Assembly (NCBI RefSeq): GCF_047663525.1
Contig: NC_092592.1
Span: forward strand, 24,733,001 to 24,797,000
Direction of reading: 5' to 3'
Length of the DNA stretch: 64,000 bases
Source of the DNA: Anas platyrhynchos
Lineage: Eukaryota; Chordata; Aves; Anseriformes; Anatidae
Shown one piece after another: positions 34,374 to 46,967 of this stretch (position 1 is the first letter of the stretch; the number at the start of each line of letters is the position of its first letter). The position numbers were made by a program, and so were the translations under genes. Under the pieces are notes generated by a model that was not told the origin of the DNA, made no database searches, and saw nothing but the letters and a program-made list of their open reading frames with translations.

Positions 34374-37300
34374 CTGGAAAAGGAGAATCTTTAGTGAGGG
34401 ACTGGAAGATGCATCAAAGGGTCCCAGTCAAATAGATGTAGGGAAAAAGATGTTTAATGGCACGCAAATCATGCACGTTACAGCACTAAGGACTGAATTT
34501 TAAAGATGGCTAAAGGCAATTATGCTACTTGCATTAAAAACACAGAGCAATATGGGCCTGTTGTATAATTTTAACACTGCATTTTAATTAGCCTGCAGAA
34601 AAGCTACCTGCAATCTATTTAAAGCAAGCTTTCCACGATGTCTGATTAAGTAAACAAATAAGAGTACATCACTTACATTATGTCACTATTTAGTGCACAT
34701 TTGCAGTGGTTTTACTCAGGTGGGCAGCTGAGCTCCACCACAACCGCTCTCTCACTCCTCCTCAGAGGAAGGGGGAGAAAATACAACACAGAACTCGAGG
34801 TCTGAGATGAGAAAGGTTTAATTAAAGGGAAAGGGAATAGTGAGAAAGAGAAACAAAAGAAACAGTAAGTCCATGTGGAAGCACAGAGAGAGGGGAAAAA
34901 AAATTCTTTATTTCCCATCAACAAGCGATGTTCAGCCATGTCCTGAGAAGCAGGGCCTCAAAACATATAGTGGTTATTCAGGAGGAACAGCCTCCTTCCC
35001 CACAAGAGCCCCCCTTTTCATTGTTGAGTGTGATATCAGGCAATATCCCTTTGGTTGGTTTAGGTCAGCTGCCCTGACAGTGTCCCCTCTCCATCACTTG
35101 CCCACCCCCAGCCTGCTGGCTCTTGGGGGCTTGGAAGGAGTCCTGATGCTGTGCCAGCACTACGCAGCAATAGACACAACACTGGAGTGTTATCAGTGCT
35201 GTTCCAGCTACAAGTGCAGAGCACAGCACTGTGTGGGCTGCTGCAGGGAAAAGGTGACTCCAGCTCAGACAGACCCAACACAACATTCATATTTTGAAGT
35301 AGTTTTCTCTTCATGGACCACTGAATAAAATGCGATTCCTGCCACTGGTTCATAAGGTATAATGAAAGAAGCTATGGTGAAAGCTGAGACAGCAAAGCCT
35401 CAGACTCCCATATTATCACTGCTAATACACAGCATTTTAGGCTTCTTAGAGCTTTCATATGCATCCTAATAAAAAAAGCAAAGTTGCTGTACACTAAATA
35501 TGAAATAGTTGAGCATGACTCTTAGAAATGTTGGTACTGCATACAGGTATTTTAACCATTTTATAATACATTTGTTTACATATTGCTGTGGATTTTTTTT
35601 TTTGGGGGGGGGGGGAGGGGGGAGGGGGGAAGGAAGAGTGAAGGAAATAAAGAACAAGGACTGAAACCTTGTTACAACAGGACCCCAGGCTTAATATCAA
35701 CATTAAAATAATGAAAAGTGCAGTGATCAAAAATTAAGCTGCATTTATTTTGGAAGTTGTTTTAGATTACATTTGAAATTCCTAAAAATATGCCCATACA
35801 CATACCAGGGAATTCAACGTGATGTATAGGTGTACCTATATAAAGGAAATTTGTTTCACCTTTGTAACAAACCCTTCCCCAACAGTCTTCCTAGGCACTC
35901 ATACATACTATGCCTCCTTAATGAAATGCCTCAACCCCCTCTATAGGGAATGCTGACTGCCTCTGCCTAGCTACCTTCCCAAACTCTTCCATGTTTTCCT
36001 TGACACCATGGACAGTTTCCAAGCAGGAAGAGACAGTCACCTGGTTCTCCATTTGGCAGTTAGCCAGCCAACTTAGCACAGGGAAAGAGTATTACAGCTT
36101 CCTCTTGCTGTGCACGAACTTCAGCTGAACAGCTGCTGCTCCTGGCAGCCAAAAGGTTTTCTAGTGGCCTCTGCTGGCAGCAGCAGCAACTACAATCCTA
36201 GCTAGCGAGGTTCTCACAGGGACAAGAACACATCAAGATCAACAATATCTCAGAAGTACTTTCTCAAATGAATCCTAAGTTGCATGCAACTAAGAGGAAG
36301 AACAGTTTGTCAGAGTTGAAAGAATTCTTCTGCTCTGCAACTGGTTAGGAGCTTTTGCATTTATATTCTCTGTAAGAAGCACAGCAGCCTCAGACCTGAT
36401 CTAATGAAGGACAGAGGCATTGGATTTCTGTTTTGAATCTCATTTAAATAAATCCAGAACTGTAGGTAATAGCTAAATAGAACTGTCTCGACTAATCTTA
36501 CAAGACCCTGTGTCAGAGTTACACAGTGACTTGCTTGATATATAATCCTTCCTTATAAATTTGTTGAATCAGATAGTCAAATCTAGGTGGCTTTCTTTGG
36601 GCTTATATAAGTAGCAAACAAACCACTGCCCTCAGTACAAGTGTTCTTTTTCATTTTGGGAAGTAGGCAGATCCACTTGTTGTGGCACACCCATTCAATA
36701 TTGTGGGTGTATTGAATGGGGTTGGGCAGGAACTCAACTACATTTAAGGGTAGTGCCTTGTCCACTAGCAGCAAATTCCAGTAGAAGCATGCTACAGCTT
36801 TGTTATTGTGTATGTAGTTTTGTCTGTTGCATATGGCGATACAAATTGCTACTGAGGACTCTTGACTATTCTATCTCTCTTCCTTTCTATATCTCCTTCT
36901 ACAGTACAAGCTGTCTGTGGCGCTTTAGAAAATACAGCAATAGCTTGCTAGCTACCATAAGGTTCTGCACCTTAGGACTATGTATTTAAAAGATGTAAAC
37001 ACCTGCAGTCAAAATCTGTTGACATTAACTGCACTCTGAAGTGAAGAAGTGTTCATTTATGCAACATATCTGAGTTTTCCTGCAAGTTACCCAGTACATA
37101 CCAAAGGTTCCAGCCGGGTTATTTGCTCCCTGGCCTTGCGCAGTTCTTTGAGGACTTGGTTTAACTGATGCTGCAAGTTCTGGCGGTCTAGCTTTTCATT
37201 CTCAAAGTCTGTAGTACATATCTGGATCTGGCAATCCCCCCAAAAAATTAAAGAATTAAAGGCAGAATTAAGCATGTGTGAGGGCCCCTTTATCCATTTG

Positions 37301-40300
37301 AAGTTTTACTCAGCAATCATATCCTAAAGTGGGATAAAATTACTTGTTCTTTTCATTTCAGTAAAGTTCATACATGCCCAATTAGGAAGGTCCATAGAGG
37401 TGGAGTCAAAGGTAACTGTGGTTAGAGCACATTTGAGCTATCTCAGTCTTAAACTGAAGATTTTACATGGAGGAGCATGTAGGACATGTTCAATAAAAAT
37501 GCCAGTTCCTACCCAGTGATCTTACTTGTAGCAGTTTGAAAAGAGTACATGAATAACACTACACCCATGCTTGGCAAGTAAGTATGATATAACTTTCTCC
37601 AAGGACATCAGTTAGATCTGCAAGAACGTAGTTGGGAAAAGAAGCAGTAACACGAAAGATGTCAATGACTATCAAGAGTATGTTACAGATTTCAGTGAGC
37701 TGAATGTTTTAGGATGTTTCCCATACCTAATTTAAGGCTGTACAGTTTCTATTTATTTGAACAAGCAATTGCACGGAAGTAGCATCAGGTTTAGTTGCAG
37801 CCTCTCCCCTATAAAAGGTTAGGGATTTCCTTCAACAAGGGTCAGAATTTTTAGAAGCACTAAGGGATCACCCCTAATTGCATATGTAGGTCTAATATTA
37901 CTTCAATATAGCACTTATTCTTAAACTTGAGAAGTTAGTCTAGAAAGCCTTCCTGCATATCACAATTTAAGTATCAGGTTCTTAAATAATCAACCCAGTA
38001 TCTGAACATGTAATTGGGTACCTGTTGTTCCAACAAAGCTATCCTAGTGTGTTCCTCCTGCTGTTTGAGCAATGATTTACGAAGAAGTTGTACCTACAAG
38101 GCAGAAGAACATGTAAGCAATTTCTACATACAATAGATAATAAACTTGAAACAATTAGCCTAGAGAGGAATAGAGCTAAGTTTTTGTATGCCAGTACGAG
38201 CAGAAAACATGCCTGTTACGCAACAGCCAAGCCCAATTTAACACTTCCCCGGGTTTTCCCCAAGGAAGTATTTATCACTGCACCGAGGGGGAAGAACGTA
38301 GTTTAATATTATAGTTAAACAAAAAAATTCCTAGTGATTGACAGAACAGAAAATACACAAAATACATGTTTCGACTAACATACCGTGTTTTTTGTTTTTT
38401 GTTTTTTTTTTTTTTTAAGTTAAGCAATGTATATTTAAATATAAGTGAGAAAGTTAGAAAATACTCAACAATAATGGATTAAGTAACTGCAAAAGCCTCT
38501 TTAGGGAGATAAACTGATGTTCTACAATTAACCTAATTTGGTGCCTATTAAGTTATATCCTCTTATTTCAAACTTCAGTTCTATGTTGTTTTATGCTATT
38601 GACTGCAAACTTCTCTAAGTAGCAGGTGTATCATATTTGGATGCCCTGAGGGCAGACCTTCAAGAAGAACTATCCAGGTTCTCTTCAACCAGTAGGTAAT
38701 CATGATTTCATGCCCAGAAAAAGAAAGTTTTTGTTGGCATGGTGATGCTAACAAGAGTACTTTGTTTCAAGATACTACAGTAGTTGTCCACATAGGAAAG
38801 GTAGCAAAGTCCTCATTACTACTCCAAAAAAATCATTTTTTTATCCAAACATACAATATGCACTTGTTTACCCTATTTTGATGGAAAAACTCTTAACCCA
38901 AAGGGGTTAAAAACCATTGGCCTCAGGAAAATTGAAGGTAGAATCAAAAACTACATGTACGAACAACTATTTAACTTGAAGTCATCAAGTTACTCCCTGG
39001 GAGACAGACAAGCCCTGCAAACAATTAGAACCTGATAGAAAAACAGATGTGGTAACAGTGAAACCCAGGCATAATGAACAGCCTGCCTCACATGCAACTT
39101 CTTGGGTTTTGTGACAAGTTCCAGAACTCTTGTCAGTGGTTTCTACCATAGCTGTCAAAACAGTGATAACTTCCCTTCCCTTGCTTATCTGGCCATTTCT
39201 TCTTAGTAGTCTGATATGCTTGCTTAGTTATTGTCTGTGACAATATATACGAAACCTATTGCAGCAACACATCTGAATGAGAAAACCTGCTGCATGCTAC
39301 AACTGTTGGGTGAGGACACTATCTGGGAACATGGCTACTTACCCAGCAACTATGAAATTACAGCTGACAGCTAATAGCAACATCCCAGTTCAGACCACAT
39401 GATAAAATGGCCTGTATGAATTTGAATTTTTTTATTTTATTTTTTACTTTTTCTGTTCCCATTCACTAATAGCCAGATTAAAATCAATGGTGCATTCTCA
39501 CTTCCTCTTACACCCCACAAGACTCTTAATATAAGTGAACTAGAACATTTTTAAACAAGTAAATCTCACAAAACTTTGGATTGTGACCTAAAGCAGTATT
39601 AAAGAACTCAGTTTTAACCACAAGGACATGAGTCTAGATGTACATAAAGAGCAGCTACCAGAGCAAGTGAGTATGACTTCTCAGCTCTTGAATCTTTGCT
39701 AATGATCTTCAATTTCCAAGTCCATCCACTTACCTGAGATAACAGTTCTTCACACTTCTCCTTTTCTTCTCTTAGCTGTACTTTAATACTTTCATTTTCT
39801 TGTTTTAGCCTCTGCACTTTTTCTCCTTTTATTTTGTTTTCATTTTCTAGAGCTTTCATTTCAACAGCGTGTTGGGACTGCAGTAAGTCATTTAAATTCA
39901 TTATTTCTCGTTGTGTTTCTTCATACTTATTTTTGAATTCATGAAGTTCACATCTCAACTGGGTTATAGTGCGTCTTTCAGTCTCAAGATCACTTTTAGC
40001 AGTTAATAACAGCTGGTCATAATATTTTTGCTTTTCTTCTGGTAAATGACCTTAATGAGACAAATAAAGAGACAGTAACATGGGAAAAAAATCACTTAAG
40101 AATCAGAGCACCAAATCCTTGATAGCATTTTAAAGCATATTGATAATAAATTGACATTTTAGGCTGTTACACAGCTCAAATTATCACCAAGATGGACTTT
40201 AAACTACTTTCAATACTTCTAAAGGAGAAAAATCTTCTCTCAAGATAGGAAAAGAGCTCTACTTTCACACACCATACTGTGCTATAGCTGCTATGACAGT

Positions 40301-43300
40301 CAAGGAAGTAATGTTACATCATTTGCCCTGACTACACAGACTGCATGATCCCACAAACAGTTCTTACATAACCTCACGCATTATATTGAGGTGCTGAAAT
40401 AGATGCCTAAAGACACTAGGTTCTCACTTCCAGATTTAGGCATGTTAGGCAAGGTTCTGGCATTACTCTCGCGTCAGAGATACCCTGGGGTTCCAATGGT
40501 CTGTCATTGACTAAAGACAGAATATTTGTCTGTTAGACTGTCTTCAAATTAAATGCAATCACTTATTTCTCCATTTTAACTAAAGCAAACTAGGATAGGC
40601 CTTTTGATCAAAGGCATCTGCTTCATGGCTAATGACTATTGCTTAAACAGATGTTCAAGAAGTCAGTGCTTGTTCACCCAAGAAAAGCTCATCAACTAGA
40701 AAGAAGAGGTAATCTGCAAGAACTCAGAAGCAATACAAAGTATACCTAGAACAGAACAAGGAATGCTGTCTTAAAAAGGCTTTGGTGATTTACGGCACTC
40801 TGAAGTTCTTGACTTTGGTACTTCTCTTGTTGAAGGCTTCCCTCATGTACTTCAAAGTATAATTTACTAGGAAAGTTTTCCTGCTTGAATGTTTTCAAGC
40901 TAAGGAAAACATAAGCTAAGGCTTAGCTTTTTGTTAACAATATTCCTTTATAAGGTAGCAAGGTCTTCAGAGAGATACCAAGGTTTTCCTTGGAAAAAAG
41001 TTGTCATTTCTACTTTCAATTTGTTAAATTAGATTTTTCTTCATCTTTGATCTCTACTACTGTCTGTTTGAAGAGGAACTTTAATCGTCTTACTCCATGT
41101 TTCCTGGCTGCTCTGATGAGAAAGCTTTGACCTCAGTAACTGAGTTACGTTTTCTGGTGAGCTACTTCAATCTTCCTCCTTCTAAAATACTAGAAAAACA
41201 GATTTCTAAAACAGCACTAAAGGTAGGTTAAGATGACATTTTTTTTTTTTCCATAAGAATAACAGCACCAATAGAGAAACCAAGCCACTGCAAACAAATT
41301 ACTAAGCAGCAAGTACCTGTGAGCATACTCTTACTGTAGGTGAGGCTAGCTCTGTTTAGAGAATTTACCTTGTAGACCAGTTGCAGCATATGTGAGATTA
41401 GTTTGATAAGAAAGGGAAGTAAACTTCTGGCTCTTCTGCTCAAGATTATTTTAATTTTATTCCACTTGCTGGTCAAGCATGACTCACGTCAATCTGAATG
41501 CATGGTACTGAGATGGTGCTAATAAGAAACTGCATCACATAATACCAAGCTATAGATTACCATATCCATATTGCAAAGCATTGTTTTGGATAAGTGCCAA
41601 AAATCAATCACAGGTCTTCATGCCATGTAAGAACTTCTCAGATGGATAAAGAACGTGCCAGTCTTGAGTCACTTTTATAATATTTATTTTGAAAAGAGAC
41701 TGATCCACACCTAGCCAGTAAATTCTTAATGTTTTCCTTTATGTAGGCTGAGAGTGTACTTTGAAGGCTGGTATATACGTATATTTACCTCAACACTTTC
41801 TGCAAACAGAAAGGTGGCCAATAGACTGTCAAGGCTTTAGAAAAACATTTGGTGAAGTAGATAGGAACAAGAAATATTGATCAAGTAACAGCTAGATAAA
41901 ACACAATTTTAAATTTTACATTAAGAAAGCAAAATATTGTGAAAAGAGTCCATCATATGCTATAGTTCATGGAAAATGTATTCTATAGAAAATTGTGTTT
42001 TGAGTCAATCATGGAAAAAATCAATACCTTCTGTATTAGATTCTTTTGGTTGTTGCTGGCTAACTATTTCTGACCTCTGTTCAAGTTCAAAGATCCTTCC
42101 AAGCAGTCCCCTGACATATGCTTCACGCTGCTGGTCATACAGTAGCCATTGTTGGTTCTTCTCAAGAGCCTTCATGGAAGGGAACAGAAGAAACTATTAG
42201 AGGCTTTTCTGTTTTTATCAGATTTAATGTGTTAGTTTCATTTCTTTAAAAATGTAAGTGTTATACATTTGTTTAAATACAAGTTAGTTAATTCCTCTGT
42301 AAACTGTAGTTATCTCTGTATGATACAAAAACATCTTGATGTGGGTCATTGAGCATAAGTTAAATTGCAGCAATATTAAATTCTGACTGGCATATTTGCA
42401 GGAATAGGGAAATGACTTGGAACTAAACACTTTCATGAAACATGCCCCAGATAATGAAGAGTTATCCTTTCATTTCTATTTCATCATCAGGATCTATTAC
42501 TTTATATGTAACTAAAACTGTATAATTACAACTTAAAATTTCTAAGAACAAGTACATAGATTTTATATCTCATTAGATCATAGAACTACTGAGGTTCAAA
42601 GAGACCTCAGGAGGCTTAAAATCTAACCTTATGCTATCCCAGACAACATCAGTTCTGTGGACAGACCGTGTGCCTTGGGATTTCTGTTCTGTCAGCAGCC
42701 ACTATGTTCTGTTATTCCAAGGACTGTTTTCAACAATTATAGATTCAGATTTGCAATATTATAGAAGTGTCTTTCACAAGCCCTTCATTATTTGATTGCT
42801 TTCTCACAAAATAATTTGTTACAGTATTTTAGAGGAAAACAAACTCTGAGGTCCCAGTCTACCAAAAACATGGTAATAGTTCCCATTCTTATAGATTTTA
42901 ATACATGATTTATCCTTGGTGTGTTGTACAGAAAGCTTACATCTTTCAGTTGTTTCTCTACTTCACTAAGATTAGTTGATGATCCAGTGCTGTTTGTTAC
43001 AGCTTCCTGCAAACAAAGAATAATCAGTTAGCATTGTTTAAAATAGAAGAATGAAACAGTAAAAGTAGTTCTATGTAACTATTAAGACCATAAACAATAT
43101 AAGTATAGTTTAAAATTTAAAAGATTCATACATCTGACACTTGCATTTAGAGATCTTCATAGTCTGTCCAGAAGGATCTAAGTTATGGAGGAAGTCACTT
43201 AATAGATTTTTTTTTTTAAATATCTACTGGAAAATATGGGACAGATTTAAATTTTGTTTATTCAATAATCCTAAAGCTCAGTTACATTAAAATATATTCT

Positions 43301-46300
43301 AAGACTATTTCACTGAATTTCTGTCTTGGGAGAATTGAAAGGTATAGGAGAGCTTTCGATAAATTTTGATATATAGGGTTTTATTTAAAAACAATGTGTT
43401 TGTTCTATTTTCATATCCTCAGAATACCAGTTTGACAATAAAGTAGACCTATAGGAGTCACTGGGCGAAGCTAGAGAGCTCAACAACTTTGTTGTGATTA
43501 CCATAGAATTATAATTAACTGGGAAACCGTGCAAGCATGTTTATTCACTACTCAACAGAAAGTTTTTTGAAGTTAGATAAGGCAGAGGGAACTTTAATAA
43601 CAAATGTAGGTTACTACCTAAATCCAAGCTACCTTTTTCCCCAAGGTTTTTCTGTTTTAGAATGAGCTAGAACCAGTTTTACAGCTGGAAAAATAGGAGA
43701 TCTTGCATGTTGAATGCAGTTATTAAAGCTCAGTGCTTTCTAATAGGATTTAGATCCACGACAATTGCTCAGATACTTATTTCTGTAAATACTAGAACTG
43801 TGCATCAATGAAAACTTCCCCACTTCCTCGTAGCCATACAACTGTTGTTTCCACTTCAGAGTACACCTGCTGCTTGTATGCCCCCTAGCAGTTTTAAGGA
43901 ACATTGCTGAACTCATTTTCAAGTTCCCCAAAGCATTCAGTGAAAAAGTCAATGAAGTTGTTGTCCTTCAATGATAGATCAGTAAAAATATAATTTTTAA
44001 TTAAAGATACTTTGGTAATCAGAATCCAATTTATAACTGTCCAATATATCTTGCTACCTTCAGGCTTCTTTCTGTTTATCACTGTGACAGCAAGGAAGCT
44101 ACTCTAAAGGTAGAGAAAGAGCCCAATTTCTAATGTAACCAAAAAGAAACCTTGTCTAACAGGTAGGATATAATTACACTCTTTAATCCTCATATTTTAT
44201 ACCTCAGATTGAAAGAAAAATACACCTCCTCCAACTAGCAGACCACTTGGAATTTCTCACATCAGTGCTACAGACTTGGTACAGATAGCGAGTGGTGGTC
44301 TTCATCCTTCAATGCCAGGAAGGATTCTGTAGACTACAGGATTCTTTGCCCTTGTTTGTTTTTTTTTTTTTTTTTATGACCTATTATTCTGGCACACCTC
44401 CAAACCTTTCTGCAGAGTCAGAATATTATACTGTATTGCTACTGAAGTTCAACTACCTGCAGCTTACTATGCTAAATGCAATAAGGAATGTCCATACAGA
44501 AAGGAACTTGATATTCTTGAGTGAACCAAGAGGCTTTTAATTTCATATTCAGAGATGCAGTTCTGATATTGTTATGGTTTAGAAGAAAAACTCCTGTAGT
44601 GATTACTAGGAAGATAAGTCCATTGACAAAGATAGCATAAAAAGGTATTAATTTTGTCTAACAAGGTTCAAAGTCCCTGGAAATTGGAAGTAAGCACATT
44701 ACATTTGTAGTAATATTTCCCAAGATCCATATTTGCATCACACTGAATAATGCAGTATTATCAACTAAAGCTGAATTTCTAGAAATTACTCAATTTCATT
44801 ATGTAGTTTGGGTAACTAGCACCATCTATAGGTTAAAACTGGAAAAACTTAGCTGCACCTCCTGTAAAGCAGCAGTTTCCACGTCCCCTACTGAGGTACT
44901 GCATTTCCCATTGAGCATTAGAACAGGCAGGGGTGAATAAGCAACTGTAGAAAACTAAATGCACCTGTAAAAGCAGCCAAGTACCTGACACGATAGCTAT
45001 TTAGCATTTTAAATGAAGTCAACAACTCACTATTCCTCTCCTACCTTGTTACGTTGAAGCATTTCCCACATATTATGCCATATAAATTGCAGACAGTTTT
45101 AACTAAGAAACAAATGAGGATTCATAACAGCAGGGAGGAGAGAGGTATTGTCATCACTGAGCATGAATTAGGTGATGAGTTTAGTGTTCTTTTATAAGGC
45201 CCCATCACACTATTACTGCTGCCATCTCAGTCTGATTAACCATTGAGCTTATGTATTCAAGAAGGGCATATATCTGCTTAAGCAACAGTGGGCCATTCCA
45301 TGTCATACCACTTGCCATACCCACATGCATGGCAGCTTGAAGAAGGGACCTCACAGTACAGAATTCGCAGCTGTTTTACCTGAAGGTGTACCCCTGGACT
45401 GCTTGTTTAGTGTTCAGTCTAGATTCCTCATCATGTTGCATGCTGAAATCTTGTATGAAGATTTGTAATAAGAGTAAAAACTCATCCCATTTTATAACAG
45501 GCACTGGTGCTTAGCAGATGCAAGCTCCAACCCTAACCTGTAAACAGTTTCATTATTTTTCAGTGCTTACCTGGGATGCCTGAGAATTACTGGCTTTGTT
45601 TTCAAGCTCAGAACATTTTGCAGTAACAGTGGATAAACTACACTTTAACCGGTTCATTTCTTCTAATAGAGAACTAAGTAACTGTTCTCTCCTTTCTGCT
45701 TCCTTTTTTTTTTCTTCTAGTTGACTTTGTAATGAGGAGACTTCACTGTTCTTGTTCTTGGACTTAAGCTTATCTTTCAGATTTTGAATTTCTTTGTCCT
45801 TCTCTCCAAGAAGATGGTTGTGCTTTTGTTTTTCTTTTTCAAGAGAAAATATTTTCTAAATGAAACACAAAGAAGTGGCACAAATGAGTGTCTGCATACA
45901 GCAATAGAATTAGCAAGTTTACAACAGCTTAAAATAGTCACTTTGAAAGCTTCTCTTCACCTTTAGTCAGCTTAGAATGTTACTTTTTAGTAAGACAGAA
46001 AGTGCTACAATGATCACCTGAAATATTTCAGATGATGGTGAGACAGTCTACAGCAGATGAAACAAGGAAATAATGCAGAAAACCAAATTTCACAGACTTA
46101 GTAGTTTTGTATATGAATGTGAATCACTACAGTACATGGACTTGAAAATGCAAGCAGTACAAGAACCTCTAGTTAAAAGTAAAACTTGGTGATACTTTAT
46201 TTTACAGGACCTCATTGAAGACAACACACAGCGCTCAGTAGAACTAAAACACTGACACCACGTGCTATCTAAAAATGCCTGTCAAGGTGCATGTTGTGAA

Positions 46301-46952
46301 AGAAGGCAGCCTATAAATATCGTGCCTAGTCTGTTACATCCTTTGAAAGACTCTATTTAAAGCTTAGTTACCCTGGAAAGCCTAATAGCAGCACACGAGA
46401 CGTCTAACTCCTTTCTCTGCTTCCACAGGCTTACCTTTGATGCACCAGGAGGTGTGGAAGCTGCAGCACCCCATCTCCTGCTCAGTGGATGCAATGGAAC
46501 CACCCAGGGACCCATTTACAATTTTACTCACCTGCAGCCGAGTGGAAATACGGGATCCTGGTTCAAATAAGCACTCAGCACTCCCTGGAGCACCCTTACT
46601 GCCTCTGAAGGCAGCACACCGGGACCTCACGGCCTAGCGGGTGCCTGGCCCTCACGGCTCAGCGTTCCCGTGCCCGGCCGGCTGATCGACAGCCGCGTTA
46701 ACCCAGCCGCCGCTGGAAAACGCCTGGGGACAGGCGGTACCGGCAGGGCAAGGCGCCGAGCCAGAGGTGAGCCCTCACCTGCAGCAGGCTGCTTCTCTCC
46801 GGGGCTGCCAGCGGGCCCCGCGCGGCGACCGCCTCCTCCGGGGGCTTCCTCGGCGCCGCACCGTCCCGCTCGCCCCTCCCGGGGCCGGGGCCGTCGCCGT
46901 GCCCGCGGCGCCAGCGGCCCGCCAGCAGCTCGCGGCCCGCCCAGACGCTCAT
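34167..46952 (-). CDS. CEP55, centrosomal protein of 55 kDa (whole gene, eight coding exons)
   Basis: Coiled-coil scaffold that moves from the centrosome to the midbody and recruits ALIX and TSG101/ESCRT for the final cut of cytokinesis. Coding parts in transcript order: 46952-46779, 45855-45571, 43006-42941, 42169-42028, 40050-39734, 38093-38022, 37227-37102, 34373-34167; 1389 nt, 462 residues (human 464). Every junction is GT-AG and in phase. The ESCRT/ALIX-binding segment is conserved: Trp183 and Tyr186 in QQWLLYDQQRE match human W184/Y187. The C-terminus carries the zinc-binding set Cys438, Cys441, His456, Cys460 (ECPRC...HIDFC). The first 58 residues are Arg/Gly/Pro-rich and bear almost no likeness to human except the junction motif (ER..LL) before KIFSLEKE. 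Expected to be a G2/M gene; see the promoter entries. Confidence 0.95.
34715..35320 (+). mobile_element. Solo LTR of an avian endogenous retrovirus
   Basis: The order of motifs is that of a widespread bird LTR as I recall it: the opening block CAGCTGAGCTCCACCACAAC, a GA-rich middle, the block CCCATCAACAAGCGATGTTC, then GTCAGCTGCCCTG and CTGTGCCAGCACTACGCAGC, ending near ATATTTTGAAGTAG. No gag, pol or env follows, so it is a solo LTR. It lies antisense to CEP55 inside its last intron. A 162-codon open frame across it (34840-35328) is a chance frame in repeat DNA. Confidence 0.72.
35593..35629 (+). repeat. T-run followed by G12-A-G6-A-G6
   Basis: Eleven T then three G-runs of 12, 6 and 6 separated by single A. 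It meets the pattern for a G-quadruplex on the plus strand, the template strand for CEP55. Confidence 0.9.
36690..36720. repeat. Perfect 11-bp hairpin
   Basis: CCCATTCAATA (36690-36700) and its exact reverse complement (36710-36720) enclose a 9-nt loop. Confidence 0.85.
37102..37227 (-). CDS. CEP55 coding exon 7
   Basis: 42 codons, IQICTTDFENEKLDRQN to ITRLEPL, after acceptor TTGCCAG and before donor GTATGT. It matches the human coiled-coil ending QITQLESL. Confidence 0.96.
38022..38093 (-). CDS. CEP55 coding exon 6
   Basis: 24 codons, VQLLRKSLLKQQEEHTR to ALLEQQ, between a TTGTAG acceptor and a GTACCC donor. It lies in the second long coiled coil. Confidence 0.96.
38094..39733 (-). other. 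CEP55 intron 5, no other feature
   Basis: AT-rich, with a T-rich run near 38390-38416. No exon or gene seen. Confidence 0.65.
39734..40050 (-). CDS. CEP55 coding exon 5
   Basis: 317 nt. It completes a Gly codon and reads HLPEEKQKYYDQLL through CELHEFKNKYEETQ to EKCEELLSQ before GTAAGT. Pure coiled-coil sequence, rich in Glu, Lys and Leu heptads. Confidence 0.96.
40051..42027 (-). other. CEP55 intron 4, no other feature
   Basis: AT-rich intron without recognisable exons or clear repeats. Confidence 0.65.
42028..42169 (-). CDS. CEP55 coding exon 4 (ESCRT/ALIX-binding region)
   Basis: 142 nt, ALEKNQQWLLYDQQREAY to KESNTE plus one base. It corresponds to the human segment that binds ALIX and TSG101; the key aromatic pair is kept. 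Confidence 0.96.
42575..42660 (-). mobile_element. CR1 tail remnant in CEP55 intron
   Basis: Plus-strand reading ATCATAGAACTACTGAGG, then GACCTCAGGAGG and AAATCTAACCTTATGCT has the layout of a reversed CR1 3' end. It is short and diverged. Confidence 0.5.
42941..43006 (-). CDS. CEP55 coding exon 3
   Basis: 22 codons, EAVTNSTGSSTNLSEVEKQLKD, between TTTGCAG and GTAAGC. Weakly conserved Ser/Thr linker leading into the ESCRT-binding helix. Confidence 0.93.
43007..45570 (-). other. CEP55 intron 2, no other feature
   Basis: AT-rich, with a T-run near 44358. No recognisable exon. Confidence 0.65.
45571..45855 (-). CDS. CEP55 coding exon 2
   Basis: 95 codons, KIFSLEKEKQKHNHLLGEKD to KASNSQASQ, after acceptor TTCATTTAG and before GTAAGC. 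Matches the human first coiled coil (KIRVLEAEKEK...EKDKEIQ). Note the run of ten A coding for KKK. Confidence 0.96.
46532..46640 (-). other. Possible alternative CEP55 5' exon
   Basis: A textbook donor CTGCAG|GTGAGT ends at 46532 on the minus strand, between coding exons 1 and 2. The frame before it (..SRISTRLQ) is open and in phase with exon 2 but has no ATG. It could be an alternative untranslated first exon or a decoy donor. The 5' border is unknown. Confidence 0.3.
46779..46952 (-). CDS. CEP55 coding exon 1
   Basis: 58 codons, MSVWAGRELLAGRWRRG to LAAPERSSLLQ, before donor GTGAGG. The start at 46952 has a purine at -3; the in-frame extension upstream offers only GTG. The end, ERSSLLQ|KIF, aligns with human ERHRLLE|KIR at the same intron, which fixes the exon. 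Confidence 0.82.
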
Positions 46953-46967
46953 CGCCACCGAAACGAG

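Larger units (their letters stand above)
34374..37101 (-). other. CEP55 intron 7, with LTR and G-run
   Basis: 2.7-kb intron holding an endogenous-retrovirus LTR (34715-35320), a very long G-run (35604-35629) and a perfect 11-bp inverted repeat (36690-36700 and 36710-36720). No exon seen. Confidence 0.7.

Noticed and set aside
34840-35328. 162-codon plus-strand open frame inside the CEP55 intron
   Set aside because: It spans an LTR, has no family match, and its composition follows the repeat. It is a chance frame in mobile-element DNA.
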